Of a stretch of 64,000 nt of DNA, positions 32,828 through 44,253 are shown piece after piece; position 1 is the first letter of the stretch; the number at the start of each line of letters is the position of its first letter. The notes under the pieces were generated by a model. It searched no databases. It was not told the origin of the DNA and worked only from the letters and a program-made list of their open reading frames with translations. Both the position numbers and the translations under genes were made by a program. Origin of the DNA: Adiantum capillus-veneris (lineage: Eukaryota; Streptophyta; Polypodiopsida; Polypodiales; Pteridaceae). The stretch lies in NCBI GenBank assembly GCA_014529385.2, contig CM043942.1:59759184-59823183 (forward strand), given 5' to 3'.

Positions 32828-33796
32828 ATGAAGGAAGATTCATCAAATTCTCCGAGACTTCCACTATGGTCTCCCCAAGGAGCTCGAGAAAAGAAGCGTC
32901 TTTATCGACAAACGGCACGTATGCGGGTAAAGAGAGTTAACTACACACACCCTTCTTTGCTTCAAGGAAAATCTTGTAGTCATCAAGTCCCTAGGTCAAA
33001 AAATTGTGTTGAGTGCTTTGTGGCTAGTGTGAAGACACTTCCTTTGAAGCCTCAACTTCAGGTGGTGAAAGCACTCTCAAACTCGGGTATTAACAAGTTT
33101 TTGGAGGGGGAGCTACACATCAATGTGGTGCGGTATTGGCAAGAGGCTACATATGGTGATGCACTCCAAATACTACTAGCAAGAAGGCTCAAGGTGGTTG
33201 AGAGGGTAGCCATCGAACCCTATGAACTCTACAAAGCTGAAGATGGTCACACCAAAGCTAGGCTAATCACTGGTGAGCAAATTCTTCGCATCTCTCAAAT
33301 GGTGGGATCCAAGAGAGCTCAACTTCAATGAAGTGCTTCATGGAAGTTTGTATTTAATGCACCAATGAATAATCCCATTTTCTACAACTTTCAATCAGTT
33401 CAGAATGTTAGGGTGAATGTGCGCATTGATAGAAAGATTTTTTTCCAACAAAGATTGGTCTTCTATTTTAGAGCTGAGAGGTTGCGAGAGATATTGTTGT
33501 CCCCTGACCCTATAATATTTCCTATTTTGGAGTATAATGTATCTTTTGATGTTCACATCTTCATCTTGCTTTAAGCATACTCCATGAATCATAGGGATTA
33601 ATATGGACCTTTCCAACCTCTTGCTAGACAAACTGTGCATATAATAGCTAGCACAAAGCTTAGGTTCCAAAACATCATAAGGAACTTACTAGGCCCTCGT
33701 AGTCTAGCTGAGATTAATGCATATATCAATCCATTTATTCTACCCTTAATAAGATATGATTTGGGCCTAGACGTTTTCATCTTTGTGCTGTATTGA
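32828..33796 (+). pseudogene. Pre-gag reading frame of element B with a duplicated 65-residue module
   Basis: A single frame runs from the ATG at 32828 to 33796, broken by stops at 33329, about 33572, about 33596 and 33794. The first 167 codons have no known domain. The rest holds two similar segments (33365-33574 and 33602-33796), each ending in a hydrophobic signature: PIIFPILEYNVSFDVHIFIL and PFILPLIRYDLGLDVFIFVL. Gag starts 24 bases later in another frame, so this is a separate upstream gene. Ogre-type Tat elements are known to carry an extra frame before gag. A similar segment precedes gag in element C. Confidence 0.6.
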
Positions 33797-33819
33797 GAGG
33801 AAGGCAACCCATTTTTATG

Positions 33820-35112
33820 ATGGCTTTCCCAAATTTTTTTGGGCGTAGTGGAGAAAATGCTGGGGATTTTTTGGATAACTTGGAGATGGCTTTCCTTGTC
33901 TTTGGGAGGGATGACGAAGCATTGAAATTGAGAGCTTTTCCTTTGGTGCTCAAAGAAGAAGCTAGGGTATGGTTCTAGGCTCTAGATCCAACCCAAAGAA
34001 TTGATTGGGAGGGATTGAAGGCGACTTTCCTACCAAGATATCAATGAGCCAATTCGGCAGAAGAATTATGGCAACGACTTCTGGCCCTTCATCAAGTTGA
34101 CCCTCATGGCTATGCAACCTATGAGGAAGGTTTTCTGAAACTTTGGGGCCAATGGTCAGACTCACTGAACCCTAGTGAGCGAGCTCCCAATTGCCTCCAA
34201 AAGGATCGATTTATCTCAGGTTTGTACTCCTTGCTAAGGGAGAAGGTAAAGAGAAAATTTCCAAATGCTTTTGAAGATGCCTTAAGAATTGCTAGGGAAA
34301 AGAATAGAAAGATTCTCTATCAAGCCCAAGCTGGCCAGCTAGCTTTGGGAGGCAATATCACAACTATGGAAGCTTCTCACATACCTCCAAATGTGCCTAA
34401 TGCACCAGACCTGAATAGAGGTCAACAAGAAGATATGCTCCAACAAATAAACAATCTCACAAACCAGCTAGAGGGGTTGAGAGTAAATCTTGTGCAGGGT
34501 GCAAGAAGGCCTATTGAGGGAAATGGTGGGAATCGGCCACCAATGCGACGTCAAGCAAGGGAAATGTTGTGTTACAATTGTGGGGAAAATGGCCACGGCA
34601 TGTATAATTTCCCTCATCCCAGAAGATATGACTACCCTGTCAGAGGTCCTCGACAACAAGTAAGTCCTCCCCGTGCTAGAGCTCAAGCACAAGAGCAACC
34701 GCAACCTCAAATTTTGCAGCCACCTCGTGCTCAAGCTCAAGCCCCTGCTACTCAACCAAATGTGAGCATCATAAGGATGGAGGAGGTCCTCAAGGGCAGA
34801 AGCAACCAGGAAGAAATAGCTAAAGGGAAGATGAAGATAGATGAAGTGGCTACAATGCCTATCAAATGTGTGCGTGTCCAAGATAAAGTAGGTAAAGAAA
34901 CAAGCAAGGATGCAAGCAATGAAGCAAGTACATCTCGGGCAACTAAAGATGAAGCCAAGAAGAGAAAGACCCGTACTAGGTCTCAAATTGACATCTCTGA
35001 TTTCCCTATGGGATCTCGGACACAACCTTATGACTTGACAACTGATGTGAGTTCTCAAGGACCAAAGATTACTTGGCCACAACTACTTCATATCTCCCCA
35101 AAGCTTCGATGA
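33820..35112 (+). pseudogene. Gag of element B
   Basis: The start is MAFPNFFGRSGENAGDFLDN, matching MASVAFPTFKGKKGEDLVTD of element C. The capsid domain continues across a TAG (33976-33978) and a TGA (34045-34047) to DRFISGLYSLLREKVKRKFP. The zinc knuckle reads CYNCGENGHGMYNF, so the last Cys is Phe and the knuckle is probably broken. A Gln/Pro-rich linker leads to ITWPQLLHISPKLR. It ends at TGA 35110-35112 where element C has CGA for Arg. Confidence 0.88.
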
Positions 35113-35124
35113 CAATGGTCAAAA

Positions 35125-35472
35125 ATGGTGAGCACGAGGGCAAAGCGAAGTAAGCTAGTAAGTGTAATCAAAGCATATGGTCTCAAGGATATAGTGCCTT
35201 TGGTGGAGGCTCAAATCAAGGGACAACGGATTCCAAAAACTTACATTGACAGTGGAGCAGAGGTTTGTGTCATGACAGAAAAGCTAATGCATCAATTGGG
35301 TTTAGAGGTAATGGAATCATCAAACTTTAGGGCAAAAATGGCCAATAATGTCTCTGTCACTTGTGTGGGTGTAGTGAAAGCTTTGAGAGTTTCTGTTTTT
35401 GGAATCACTACAGAGGTTGATGCTTATGTGATGCCAGTAAAGGGAGAAGGATACCCCCTTATTTTAGGATGA
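35125..35472 (+). pseudogene. Aspartic protease of element B
   Basis: A 115-codon frame with the retropepsin active site YIDSGAEVCVM (about residues 40-50) and the C-terminal GEGYPLILG flap-region motif. The frame is continuous with Gag before it and RT after it apart from TGA codons at 35110 and 35470, so all three were one polyprotein. The catalytic Asp-Ser-Gly is intact, unlike in element C. Confidence 0.88.
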
Positions 35473-35481
35473 CCTTGGCTC

Positions 35482-36732
35482 ATGGGTATAGGAGCTAGGC
35501 AAGATTGGGCAATAGGAGACTTGGAGTTGAGGCCTCGCATGGGTGGCCATAGTCGGAAGGTGGTTTATAACCTAAAGAATGGGCGACAAGAGAACCTTGA
35601 ACTAGAGACGTCAGCTGATGAGTGGAGCTCAAGTGGATGCTCCTCATCTATGGACGAGGAAGAGAGTTCAAGTGAAGAGAGTGATAGCACTCTCAAAGTC
35701 ATGGGCATCACCATAAAGGAAACTACCTCATCAGAAGACAACCCAAGGATCCAAATGGAGAATGTGTGGGATGCCAGCCTAGAGGAGATGTTATCCAAGG
35801 ATATAAAGGAAGAAGAAAAGGAGGGTTATGTAAATGTTCTCAAGAAGCATGCATCATTGTTTATTTATAATTACACTCACATTACAGGTGTCACTGCAGT
35901 GAAGCATCATATCCATCTAAAAGAAGGGAGCAAGCCAGTAGTACAAAAACTAAGAAGATTAGGAGTTGTGCAACAAAGTGCACTGTTGTCTGAGGTGAAG
36001 AGACTCTTAGAAGCAGGATTCATATACCCAGTAGAAGATTCAGAATGGGTCTCCCCAGTAGTGGTGAGGCCAAAGAAGAATGGTAAATGGCGAGTGTGCG
36101 TGGATTACAAGCCACTAAATGCTGCAACAAAGAGGGACCACTTCCCTCTCCCATTTCAAGATGAGATTCTAAATGAAGTAGCAGGCCATGAGAGATACAC
36201 AGTGTGTGATGGCTACTCTGGCTACTTTCAAATACGCATTGCAGAGGAGGACCAGAAAAAGACTACTTTCATCACACCATGGGGATGTTTTGCATTTCGA
36301 GTCATGCCTTTTGGTCTCACCAACGCTCCAGCCACCTTTCAACGATTCATGAACATGGTCTTCCAACCTTACTTTGGTAAGTCCATAAGGGTTTTCATAG
36401 ATGACTTTTGTATTTACAGCTCCAAAATTATGCATCTCGGCAAGATTGATGAAGGATTTACTCGTTTAGCTAAGCTGGGTGGACAACTAAACAAGGACAA
36501 ATGTCACATTGGGGAAAGCAAGGTTACACTATTAGGGCATGTAGTGTCCATTGATGGAATCGAGGTAGATCCTGAAAAGATAGAAACATTGCTAAATCTA
36601 CCTTCCCCAACTTCCATCAAACAATTAATCTCTTTCTTGCAAAAGCTAAGATATTTGAGTAGATTCATACACTTACTCTCCCAAGTGATATTTCCTCTAC
36701 AACAGCTGACTCGTCAAGAGACGCTTGTTTAG
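35482..36732 (+). pseudogene. Reverse transcriptase of element B
   Basis: A 416-codon frame. The N-terminal 100 residues are an acidic linker. The RT core follows: SEWVSPVVVRPKKNGKWRVC (about 190), [47 protein letters not shown] and the catalytic RVFIDDFCIYSS (about 307). Both aspartates are present. The thumb region (LLGHVVSIDGIEVDPEKIE) follows. It ends at TAG 36730-36732 where element C reads Trp in the same context. Close to element C in sequence. Confidence 0.92.
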
Positions 36733-36771
36733 AGTGAAGAAAGTAATGGGCATTTTAGAGAGATTAAAAAA

Positions 36772-37875
36772 ATGTTAGGGTCACTCCCTGTAATCCTCCA
36801 ACCTTGTTGGGAAGAAACATTCTTTGTAAACCCTAGTGTGGGAGAAGAGGCCATTGGTGTTGCCCTCCTACAAAAAGATCCAAAAACATCCTTTATGAGG
36901 CCTGTGTATTTTGCTAGCCGCCTCATGGAAAACACAGAGAAGGCCTACACCCTGATGGAACAGCTAGTGTTAGCTCTCATGTTTGCGGTAACCAAATTTC
37001 GGCCATACTTGCTGCCGAAGAGGTTTGTAATTATCACTGTGGAGGATATGTTTCCCTATGCACTACAACATATGGAAATCTCTGACAAAATAGCAAAGTG
37101 GGTGGTGCGACTTCAAGAGTTTGATTATACAATACAGGTTGAAAGAACAACTCGAGCATGCTTAGCCGACATTTTAACAAACAAGTGCTATGAAAAAGTT
37201 TTCCATTTGAAGAGAAAGGAACTTCCACCACCTCCAGCTCCAGAGGTTTTGGTCAATGCTTATAGCCTCTACTTTGATGGAGCATACAAGAGAACCAAGG
37301 ATAAGGCAGTTGCAGGCATCGTGGTCTTATCTCCATTGGGAGAGAGGATCCATGGTGAAGGGATCACTCTAGAAGATGTCCACTCCAACAATGAAGTAGA
37401 ATATCATGCTCTAATTCATGGCCTTTGTTGGTGCCTCGATAATTCAATTAAGAGATTAAACACTTTTGGTGACTCCATGCTTTTGGTAAGGCAAATGCAA
37501 GGTACATGGGCTTGCAAAAATGCCCGTCTCTCTACTAAAATGAGAGAAGCCAAAGCTCTTATGAGGAGATTTAGGGAGGCACAAGTACATCATGTGCCAA
37601 GAGACCAGAACAAGGATGCAGACCACCTAGCATCATCAAAGTTAAATGAGTCAATAGTGGGAGCAGTGGCCATCAAACTTCCACTTCAGCAAGGCAAGGA
37701 GGACTTGGAAGATATTATGCACATTCTGGAGCAAGGAGAGGCTCCTAAACACTTGAATGCAGGGGAAAGGCGATGGTTAGCTAGGAAGGCTACCAGGTAT
37801 CGCATAGTAAATGATGACTTGTATTGTCTTGGTAAGGATGGTGTGCTTAGGAGAGTGCCTTTGAAGAGATTTTAA
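36772..37875 (+). pseudogene. Dual RNase H region of element B (Tat clade)
   Basis: The first part is the usual gypsy RNase H (GEEAIGVALLQKD, YFASRLMENTEKAYTLMEQL, YLLPKRFVIITVED). The second, from about residue 165, is an archaeal-type RNase H: YSLYFDGAYKRTKDKAVAGI (catalytic Asp), VHSNNEVEYHALIHGL (catalytic Glu), FGDSMLLVRQM (Asp) and PRDQNKDADHLAS (Asp). Having both is the diagnostic of Tat-lineage elements. The frame ends at a TAA after an apparent 1-nt indel near 37860. Confidence 0.9.
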
Positions 37876-37892
37876 AAGATTGTCACGATGAT

Positions 37893-38963
37893 ATGTGCGG
37901 AGGACACTTTGCACACGACTTCACTAGTAGAAAGGTTCTACAAGCTGGGTTTACTTGGCCAAGTCTTCATCGTGATGTCAAATACTGGTGTCAAACATGT
38001 GATGAATGTCAGAAAGCAGGACCACGACGGCTCATAGCTGAACCTCAGAACCCAATAAAGGTATATGGGCCCTTTGAGAAGTGGGGGATTGATGCCATAG
38101 GGCCTCTACCACGCACTCAGTCAGGTAAAGAGTACATCATCATGGGAGTAGACTACATGACTAGATGGGCTGAGGCTATGCCGACCAATAATATTACTGC
38201 TAAGGATGTGAGTCAGTTCATCTTTGACCACATCTGTTGCCGGTTTGGCACCCCTCTTGAAATACTATCTGATAGAGGACCAGGGTTTAGAGCAGACTTG
38301 GTAGGAGAACTCATGAAGAAGCTAAATATTTAGCATCAACACTCTACTCCTTACTACCCTCAGTGCAATGGTTTGGTGGAAAAGGTAAATGGAATCATTT
38401 GCAAAATTCTCACCAAACAGGTACATGCCAGGCGCCAAGATTGGGACAAACACCTGAATGGAGCTCTATGGGCCTATAGAACCGCCTTCAAAACCACATT
38501 AGGGTACACACCCTTTCATTTGGTTTATGGAAAGGAGGCGCTTTTGCCCATTGAAGTGAAGTTAACAAGTCTTCGAATATTGGGTAGCCAGGTAGGCTCT
38601 CAAAAGGAGAAAGTACATCAAAGGATCATGGATCTAGAGAGGCTGCAATTGGATCGTGAAGAAGCCATCAAACACTACTCTCAAGAAGCAGAGAAGCGCA
38701 GAGAAAAGTTCAACAAAAAGCTAGCATCCAAAGACATCAAAAAGGGATCTCTGGTGCTTCGATATGACAATCGCTTCGACACTCGTAAGGATGGAAAGTT
38801 TCTTTTCCGATGGGAAGGCCCGTTGTTGGTCACCAAAAAGTTCAAAAATGGCTCTTACAGACTTCAAGACATTGATGGTAAAGTGCACAAGACCAGGACA
38901 AATGGATGGCGTCTAAAGCCTTATCACATCAGGATAAGGTCAGCTCAAGATCAAAGAAAGTAG
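37893..38963 (+). pseudogene. Integrase of element B, split by one stop
   Basis: The frame opens within the HHCC zinc domain (HFAHDFTSRKVLQAGF, CQTCDECQKAG). The DDE core follows with GIDAIGPLPR (Asp), EILSDRGPGFRADL (Asp) and NGLVEKVNG (Glu). A TAG at 38331-38333 separates the second Asp from the Glu. The C-terminal part (38373-38963) ends with RYDNRFDTRKDGKFLFRWEG and NGWRLKPYHI, as in element C. There is no chromodomain. Confidence 0.9.
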
Positions 38964-39004
38964 GCTAAAGGCATAAATACCCCTAGCCAGGTTTGGGGGG
39001 GCTA

Positions 39005-40296
39005 TGATCCGAGCCTATCACAAATTTTTGTTTATTATATTTTGTTGGTTTTCCTTGCTCCTAGAGGTTTACAATAAAAGAAAGAGTGGGAACAACCTCT
39101 TGGAAAAATTTTTTTAAAAAAAGATTTGATAGGAATTTTTTCTTGACTAGTTCACCGGAGGTGAAAGGTAGAGGGAGAACCTAGTGGTAAAGGGAAGGGA
39201 AAATATGTAAATGTGAAAAGGAAAGATATGATGTGGTTGTGGAGCCATGCACCCATGATTCAAGGGTCATGAGTGGCTCATATCATCATGGCTTTGGAGC
39301 CATATGATGATTCAAACAAATGGGACCCAAGTGGAAGACTTGGTAAAGGAAGGAACCAGACACATGATTTTGCTGAATTTTTAAAAAATACTTTCACTCC
39401 GATCCAAGGAAAGTTGTCTGCATCAAAGTTGTAGCTGATGAGCTGGAGATTCTGGCCATATTTTTTTTATAATTTTTGCATCTACGGTCTAGGAGATATG
39501 TCCAAAATGGCGGACGCCAGTTTTTTCAACTGTGGTGGAGACCACCCCCTCTACCTTTACACACACACACCCTTCATTTTCCACATTGAGACCTTCTCTA
39601 AAAATCATCCATTAGTCTTCTCACCCTCCTCTCCTTCCTCCTCTCTCTCAAGCTCAAAAACCCATCAAAATTCCTCTTCTAATCACCTCTCAAGTCATGC
39701 TTAATCTTGTTGTAATTCATAAGTTCTCATTCAACCCCTTTCTATTATTACTAGATATGTATTGATTTTATGTAGATTCTTTACATTTTAAAATAAGGAA
39801 GCTCTTGGACTCAAGCTATGGAGGAAGGAGTGAAGACAACACAAGTGATGATGGAGCTAATTGGTCAACAAATCACTTGGAAGGAGCTTCTTCATTGGTT
39901 GAATGTCCCTAATCAAGCTTCATTTGTACAAATTACACTTGTATCTTAACCTCACTCCTAATCACTCTCTTTCCTATATAAAGAGGCCTTCCCCTTTGTA
40001 ATTTCAAGCCTCCCTCAGCCCCATTGAGTCTTTGTATCACTCACCATGAGCCCATAAGCTCATTCATTCACTCTATTCTTGCACATTCTAGAGTGCAAAT
40101 TGTTTCATGCTAGTAACCTCTCCTTCTCTTACTTATGTTAATTAAGAGAAATCTTCTATATATGTGTGAGAGTGCTTGATGTGATCTTGGCTAATCCTTG
40201 AGTGGTTGTTTGGTAATCTACATGCTATTTGTATTGGGAGTGTTTGAAGTCATCCATTCCTTGTACACACACTAAGGTTAATGATTCATTCATAGT

Positions 40297-40354
<58 letters not shown>

Positions 40355-40469
40355 TGTAGCGGTCCTAGCCCACGCTTCCAAGACTAGGTGGTGCCCTTAT
40401 CTCATTTCCCTTGTGGTGCAATGGAGTTTTTTTTGGTGTAGAGGCCGCCATTCCAAATTTCCTTCGTCA
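39005..40469 (+). repeat. 3' LTR of element B
   Basis: Same length as the 5' LTR (1465 bp). It is preceded by GGTTTGGGGGGGCTA, a purine-rich tract suited to plus-strand priming. Followed by GTGG. Confidence 0.92.
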
Positions 40470-40473
40470 GTGG

Positions 40474-41350
40474 TATCATGTAGCCTCGCCCCCAATTACA
40501 TAGTCGTAGCATCCAACAGTTGAAACGAATACACAAGCTTCCACCTTCATGGCGACAATTTTCTGAGTTTGCAGAGATTTAAGATCTTCTAAAGTGAAGC
40601 CCACACACCATTTTGATAAGGTGAAACCCTAATTCACTCCCTCACTAGCTGAGGTACAAGATTTCGAAGAGGCGGGACTGCCCTACACATAGATTGAGCA
40701 ACCATGGAAGCCATTACACAGTAGTGATAAATTTCAGGTTTTTTCTCTCAAAATCACCCTTCTCTCTCTTCCCCACGGCATTATGAGCTGATGTGTCAAT
40801 TTTTGGGCCATTTTGCCACTTTGGACTAAAACTAGGCCATTTTCAGCTCATTTTTGACCCAAAAAATGTCATTTTTGATGCGAAAAATGTCATTTTTGAT
40901 GCGAAAAATCCCAAACGGAGTCAGGAAAATCCCTAAATTTGTGGGATCACTCGCATAAGCATAAAAAGCATTGATTAGCATCATTTTTCATCTATATACC
41001 ATTTTGGGTCACTTTCCATGCAATCTTGCAACGACGCCTGTTAGCTGCTATTTATGGCAGTTTTTGCCCGCATCAGTCTTTGTAGGCGAGATGAGTGTGC
41101 CACCATGAAACACTTGGACTATGTACATTGTCAAACCAAATTATGCATCTTATCAAATGAAAACGAATGCAAATGAGCCACATCCAGGGCCACGACTCCC
41201 CGGATAGGTATGTACATGATAGCGACCGCAGTAGCGGCTTTAGCATATATCACGATATGTACATTATTTTTTTTCTTTCCATGCATCAAGAAGTGTCAAA
41301 AATGAGGTGAATGTTTTTATTTCACACTACGTACGTACCACGGCAGGACA
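40474..41350 (-). repeat. 3' LTR of element A, proximal part
   Basis: Aligns with 57070-57804. It is longer than the partner because of a tandem AAAAATGTCATTTTTGATGC repeat near 40867-40909 and because the right LTR carries a deletion next to an inverted 43-bp segment. Ends GGACA. Confidence 0.88.
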
Positions 41351-41366
41351 TCCACCCCCTCTGAAC
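41351..41366 (-). other. Polypurine tract of element A
   Basis: The minus strand reads TCAGAGGGGGTGGA directly before the LTR start TGTCC, as expected for the plus-strand primer. Confidence 0.7.
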
Positions 41367-41409
41367 GTGCACATCCTCCGGCATGTGCCAACATTTTCCG
41401 TATATAGGT

Positions 41410-42015
41410 TTAATCTTCATTAAGATCCACAAATATTTGGATGTCATTTTCATCTTCTGCAAAGTCTCGAAAATCATCCTCTACTTCTTTATCCTCATCT
41501 ATAGCAATGGCATAATGATCTTCATCATCATCTTGTTGTGAATCAAAAGGATCATTATCATGTCTCCTCTTGAACACCTTGATTCTTTTGCCCGCTATGG
41601 GAATTTTAAGCTCTCTTCCATCGAGCTCCCTCAAAGTATATGTAGCATTTCCATGCACATGTTTGACAACATAGGGACCAAACAACCTTTCTGCAAGTTT
41701 TCTTTGTGTGGTGTGTTGGTTGTCAAGGCTAACGTCGTACATTAGGACCCAATCACCCTCTTTAATAGGCTTTGGTCGAAGCCTATGTCTTTTATCAAAC
41801 CTATCTTTATTCTTTATTCTTGCCTCCTTCAATCGAGATTTAGCAATGTCTATGTCTTCCTGTCTTCTTTCCAATTGCCTTATGTGCAAAGCAAGTAGAT
41901 TTTCCCTACTTACATCATCTTCCCAAGGTAACATGTTCCAAGTAGGAACTACATCCTCAATTGGCATGACTGGCTTCAAACCATACATCAATTCAGTAGG
42001 CATGTAACCAATCAC
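41410..42015 (-). pseudogene. Integrase C-terminal part of element A
   Basis: A 201-codon frame: IGYMPTELMYGLKPVMPIE near the start, RFDKRHRLRPKPIKEGDWVL (about 74-93), KLAERLFGPYVVKHVHGNAT and YTLRELDGRELKIPI, the usual gypsy integrase C-terminal fold (GPY/F module). The last 40 residues are strongly acidic, with no chromodomain. It follows the core frame at 42307-42071 after a stop or frameshift and ends 60 bp before the LTR. Confidence 0.85.
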
Positions 42016-42070
42016 TCACTGAGCTATGAGTTGTACGATCAGCCCACAAAGAATATGGTAGCAACCTTGG

Positions 42071-42307
42071 CTACTCACTCATTCTACCTTTGCATGCCTT
42101 AGCCAAAGCTTTGACAATAGGAGGATGTCCTCTTTCACTTTTCCCATTTCCCTCTAGATTATAAGCACAAGTTAGGGCTAGCTTGATACCAATTCTTGTA
42201 AAGAAATCCCTTGCTTCATCTGCGTCTAACTCACCTCTATCAGCAACTATCTTTCCCACAAAGCCATAGCGGCAAATTACTTCCTCAAGCAAAAATTTAC
42301 AACACAA
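42071..42307 (-). pseudogene. Integrase core fragment of element A
   Basis: A 78-codon frame with KIVADRGELDADEARDFF (second catalytic Asp) and YNLEGNGKSERGHPPIV (catalytic Glu). It overlaps the end of the upstream pol frame in a different phase, so a frameshift near 42280-42310 separates the first Asp from the rest. Confidence 0.85.
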
Positions 42308-43956
42308 ACAGCTTCTCTAGTTTTTGTCCTCAATGCACGCCCTTCCACTTGGTTTTTCAAGTCTTCTCGTGCAAGTACCAAGTATCTCATTTTCCAAAGC
42401 CCTAAAGGCATTGTGACTAGATCACCAACCCATTTATAGTGCATGGCTAATGGGTATGTAGGATGCAATCCATCACGATGACGTACATTGGAATACATTT
42501 GGCATGTGACACAAGACTCCACAAAATCCGCTACATCCTTATACATGCCTTTCCACCAATATCTCTCTTTCACTTTGAAAAACGTAGCCCATACACCTAG
42601 ATGTCTAGCATATAGGCTTTCATGAAGCTCTTTGATAACTTTGAGCTGAGTAGGCTTATCACATACTACTCGTAATGGAGTCCCATCTCTTCTTTTAGGA
42701 TGTTTCCATAAGTAACCATCCCTCAAGAAGAATCCATATGCTTTCTTTCTGATCCTTTTGAATTCTGACTCACTCCAATCATCTTGCTTTTGTAAAGTAC
42801 TTAGGTAGCGACCTATGAGAAACCATTCATCCTCATAGAACTCCTCTGAAAAGGATTCAAGTGAAGATACAATGCATATATCATCACACTTTGCATGAGA
42901 AATTGTGTAGAATTTTGTGCCCACATCTTCTTCCTCATCAATCATATCATCCTCCTCTTCATACCTTGCCCTTGAAAGAATATCTGCCATTGCATTATCT
43001 TTTTCTGCGATGTGATTCAATTCTGGGTTCAAGGACTTTATATAAGCAATCCACCTAAGCATAGCAATACCAGGAATAGAGCAACTTGCAATCATCCCTA
43101 GAAATGGTAAGCAATTAGTCTCCACAACTACAGATGCTCCAATGAAGTACTCTTTGTCACACTTTAATGTTGTAACCACCCCCCATAACTCCCTTTTTAC
43201 CTGTGGATATGCTCTTTGGCGAGAGCTTAAAACCTTGGCCCCAAACCTCACCACATACCTGTGTTTCTCTTCATCGTCTTGTCCTATTGCCCATTCAATT
43301 CCCGTTGGACTAGTGTCCACTGTCACAATCACCGGTCTTCCACACTCATAGTCAATCTTCCTCAAAGGTGGTGAAGACAAAAACAATTGCTTCAACTTCC
43401 TCATAGCTTTTACATGTATATCATTCCATTGAAACCATTGATTCTTCATTAGGAATTGATAAAGAGGATCTACAACATGTACATAATGTGGAATCCTTAT
43501 GAGATAGAAGACACATGCACCTAGAAACCTTCTCACCTCCGTGATATTTACGCATACTTCCTTCATCCTCTGTATTGCATCCACTTTAGTTGGACAAGGT
43601 CGGCGGCCATGAGGATTACAAAGATGTCCCACTTTCAATATTTCTTCAACCCCAAACACTGACTTTTGCCCAGATAATGTAAGGTTCACTTCTTCCAGCC
43701 TTGTTAAAATTCTATCACAATCATTGATGTGGTTTGCTACATATTTACGGCACCCCCTCGAATCCAGAGCCTGATCTTTTTTAGCTAAGTCGCATCCTTT
43801 GATTGGAACGCCATCAAGAAAAGGTATTGTAATTTGAGGTATGAATTCATGAAGGACTTTGTTCATACAATTCATCATGTGTGCAACCGAGTTGGTTGCT
43901 CCCTGTGGTAAGGTGCACATCCTTACCAAACCCAAGGGTGTTCTCATGGTAGTCAA
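42277..43956 (-). pseudogene. RT (palm), RNase H and integrase N-terminus of element A
   Basis: A 559-codon frame. RT motifs are MCTLPQGATNSVAHMMNCMN and IPFLDGVPIKG. The catalytic pair is normally Asp-Asp, here Asp-Gly, so RT would be inactive. The thumb has VFGVEEILKVGHLCNPHGRR. RNase H follows at about residues 205-320 (VIVTVDTSPTGIEWAIGQ, VLSSRQRAYPQVKRELWG). The integrase zinc domain is near 445-500 (LYARHLGVWATFFKVKERYW, FVESCVTCQMYSN). The last residues shift out of frame before the DDE core. Confidence 0.9.
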
Positions 43957-43977
43957 GTCCCTGCTTTACATTTCTAG

Positions 43978-44253
43978 TTAGAACTCATCATACCCTGAGT
44001 ACAAATCCCCCATAGAATATATTTCCCTTCCTGCAAATGCTTCTGCAAACTCATCTACAATTGGCCTTGTACCCATATTCCTGATTGTGACTTTGTTGAT
44101 AGACTGCATGTCTTGAATGAAGCGTAGAGCTCCATTTTTCTTTGGTACTGTGAACCATCTACTTGAGTAGGGGGCACATGAAGGTTCCAAAATCCCCATC
44201 TTTATCTTTTCATTGAGTAAATCTATAAGCTTTGGCAAGAGTGATTTTGGCAC
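43978..44253 (-). pseudogene. RT fingers of element A
   Basis: A 91-codon frame: EKIKMGILEPSCAPYSSRWF, TVPKKNGALRFIQDMQSINK and YSMGDLYSGYDEF, which are RT motifs 1-3 including the first catalytic Asp (MGDLYSGYD). A TAG after DEF separates it from the palm frame at 43956. Confidence 0.9.

Larger units (their letters stand above)
31310..40469 (+). mobile_element. Tat-clade Ty3/gypsy retrotransposon B, 9160 bp
   Basis: LTRs of identical length (1465 bp) at 31310-32774 and 39005-40469 differ at about 20 positions by eye, so this is a fairly recent insertion. The target duplication is GTGG (31306-31309, 40470-40473), and the empty-site sequence survives in the other LTR of element A at 57066. 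Plus-strand order is primer-binding site, pre-gag frame, Gag, protease, RT, RNase H, second (archaeal-type) RNase H, integrase. The second RNase H marks the Tat clade. All genes carry stops or frameshifts. Confidence 0.92.

Noticed and set aside
34468-35082. A 204-codon minus-strand frame opposite the gag of element B
   Set aside because: Antisense shadow of Gag; no recognisable domain.
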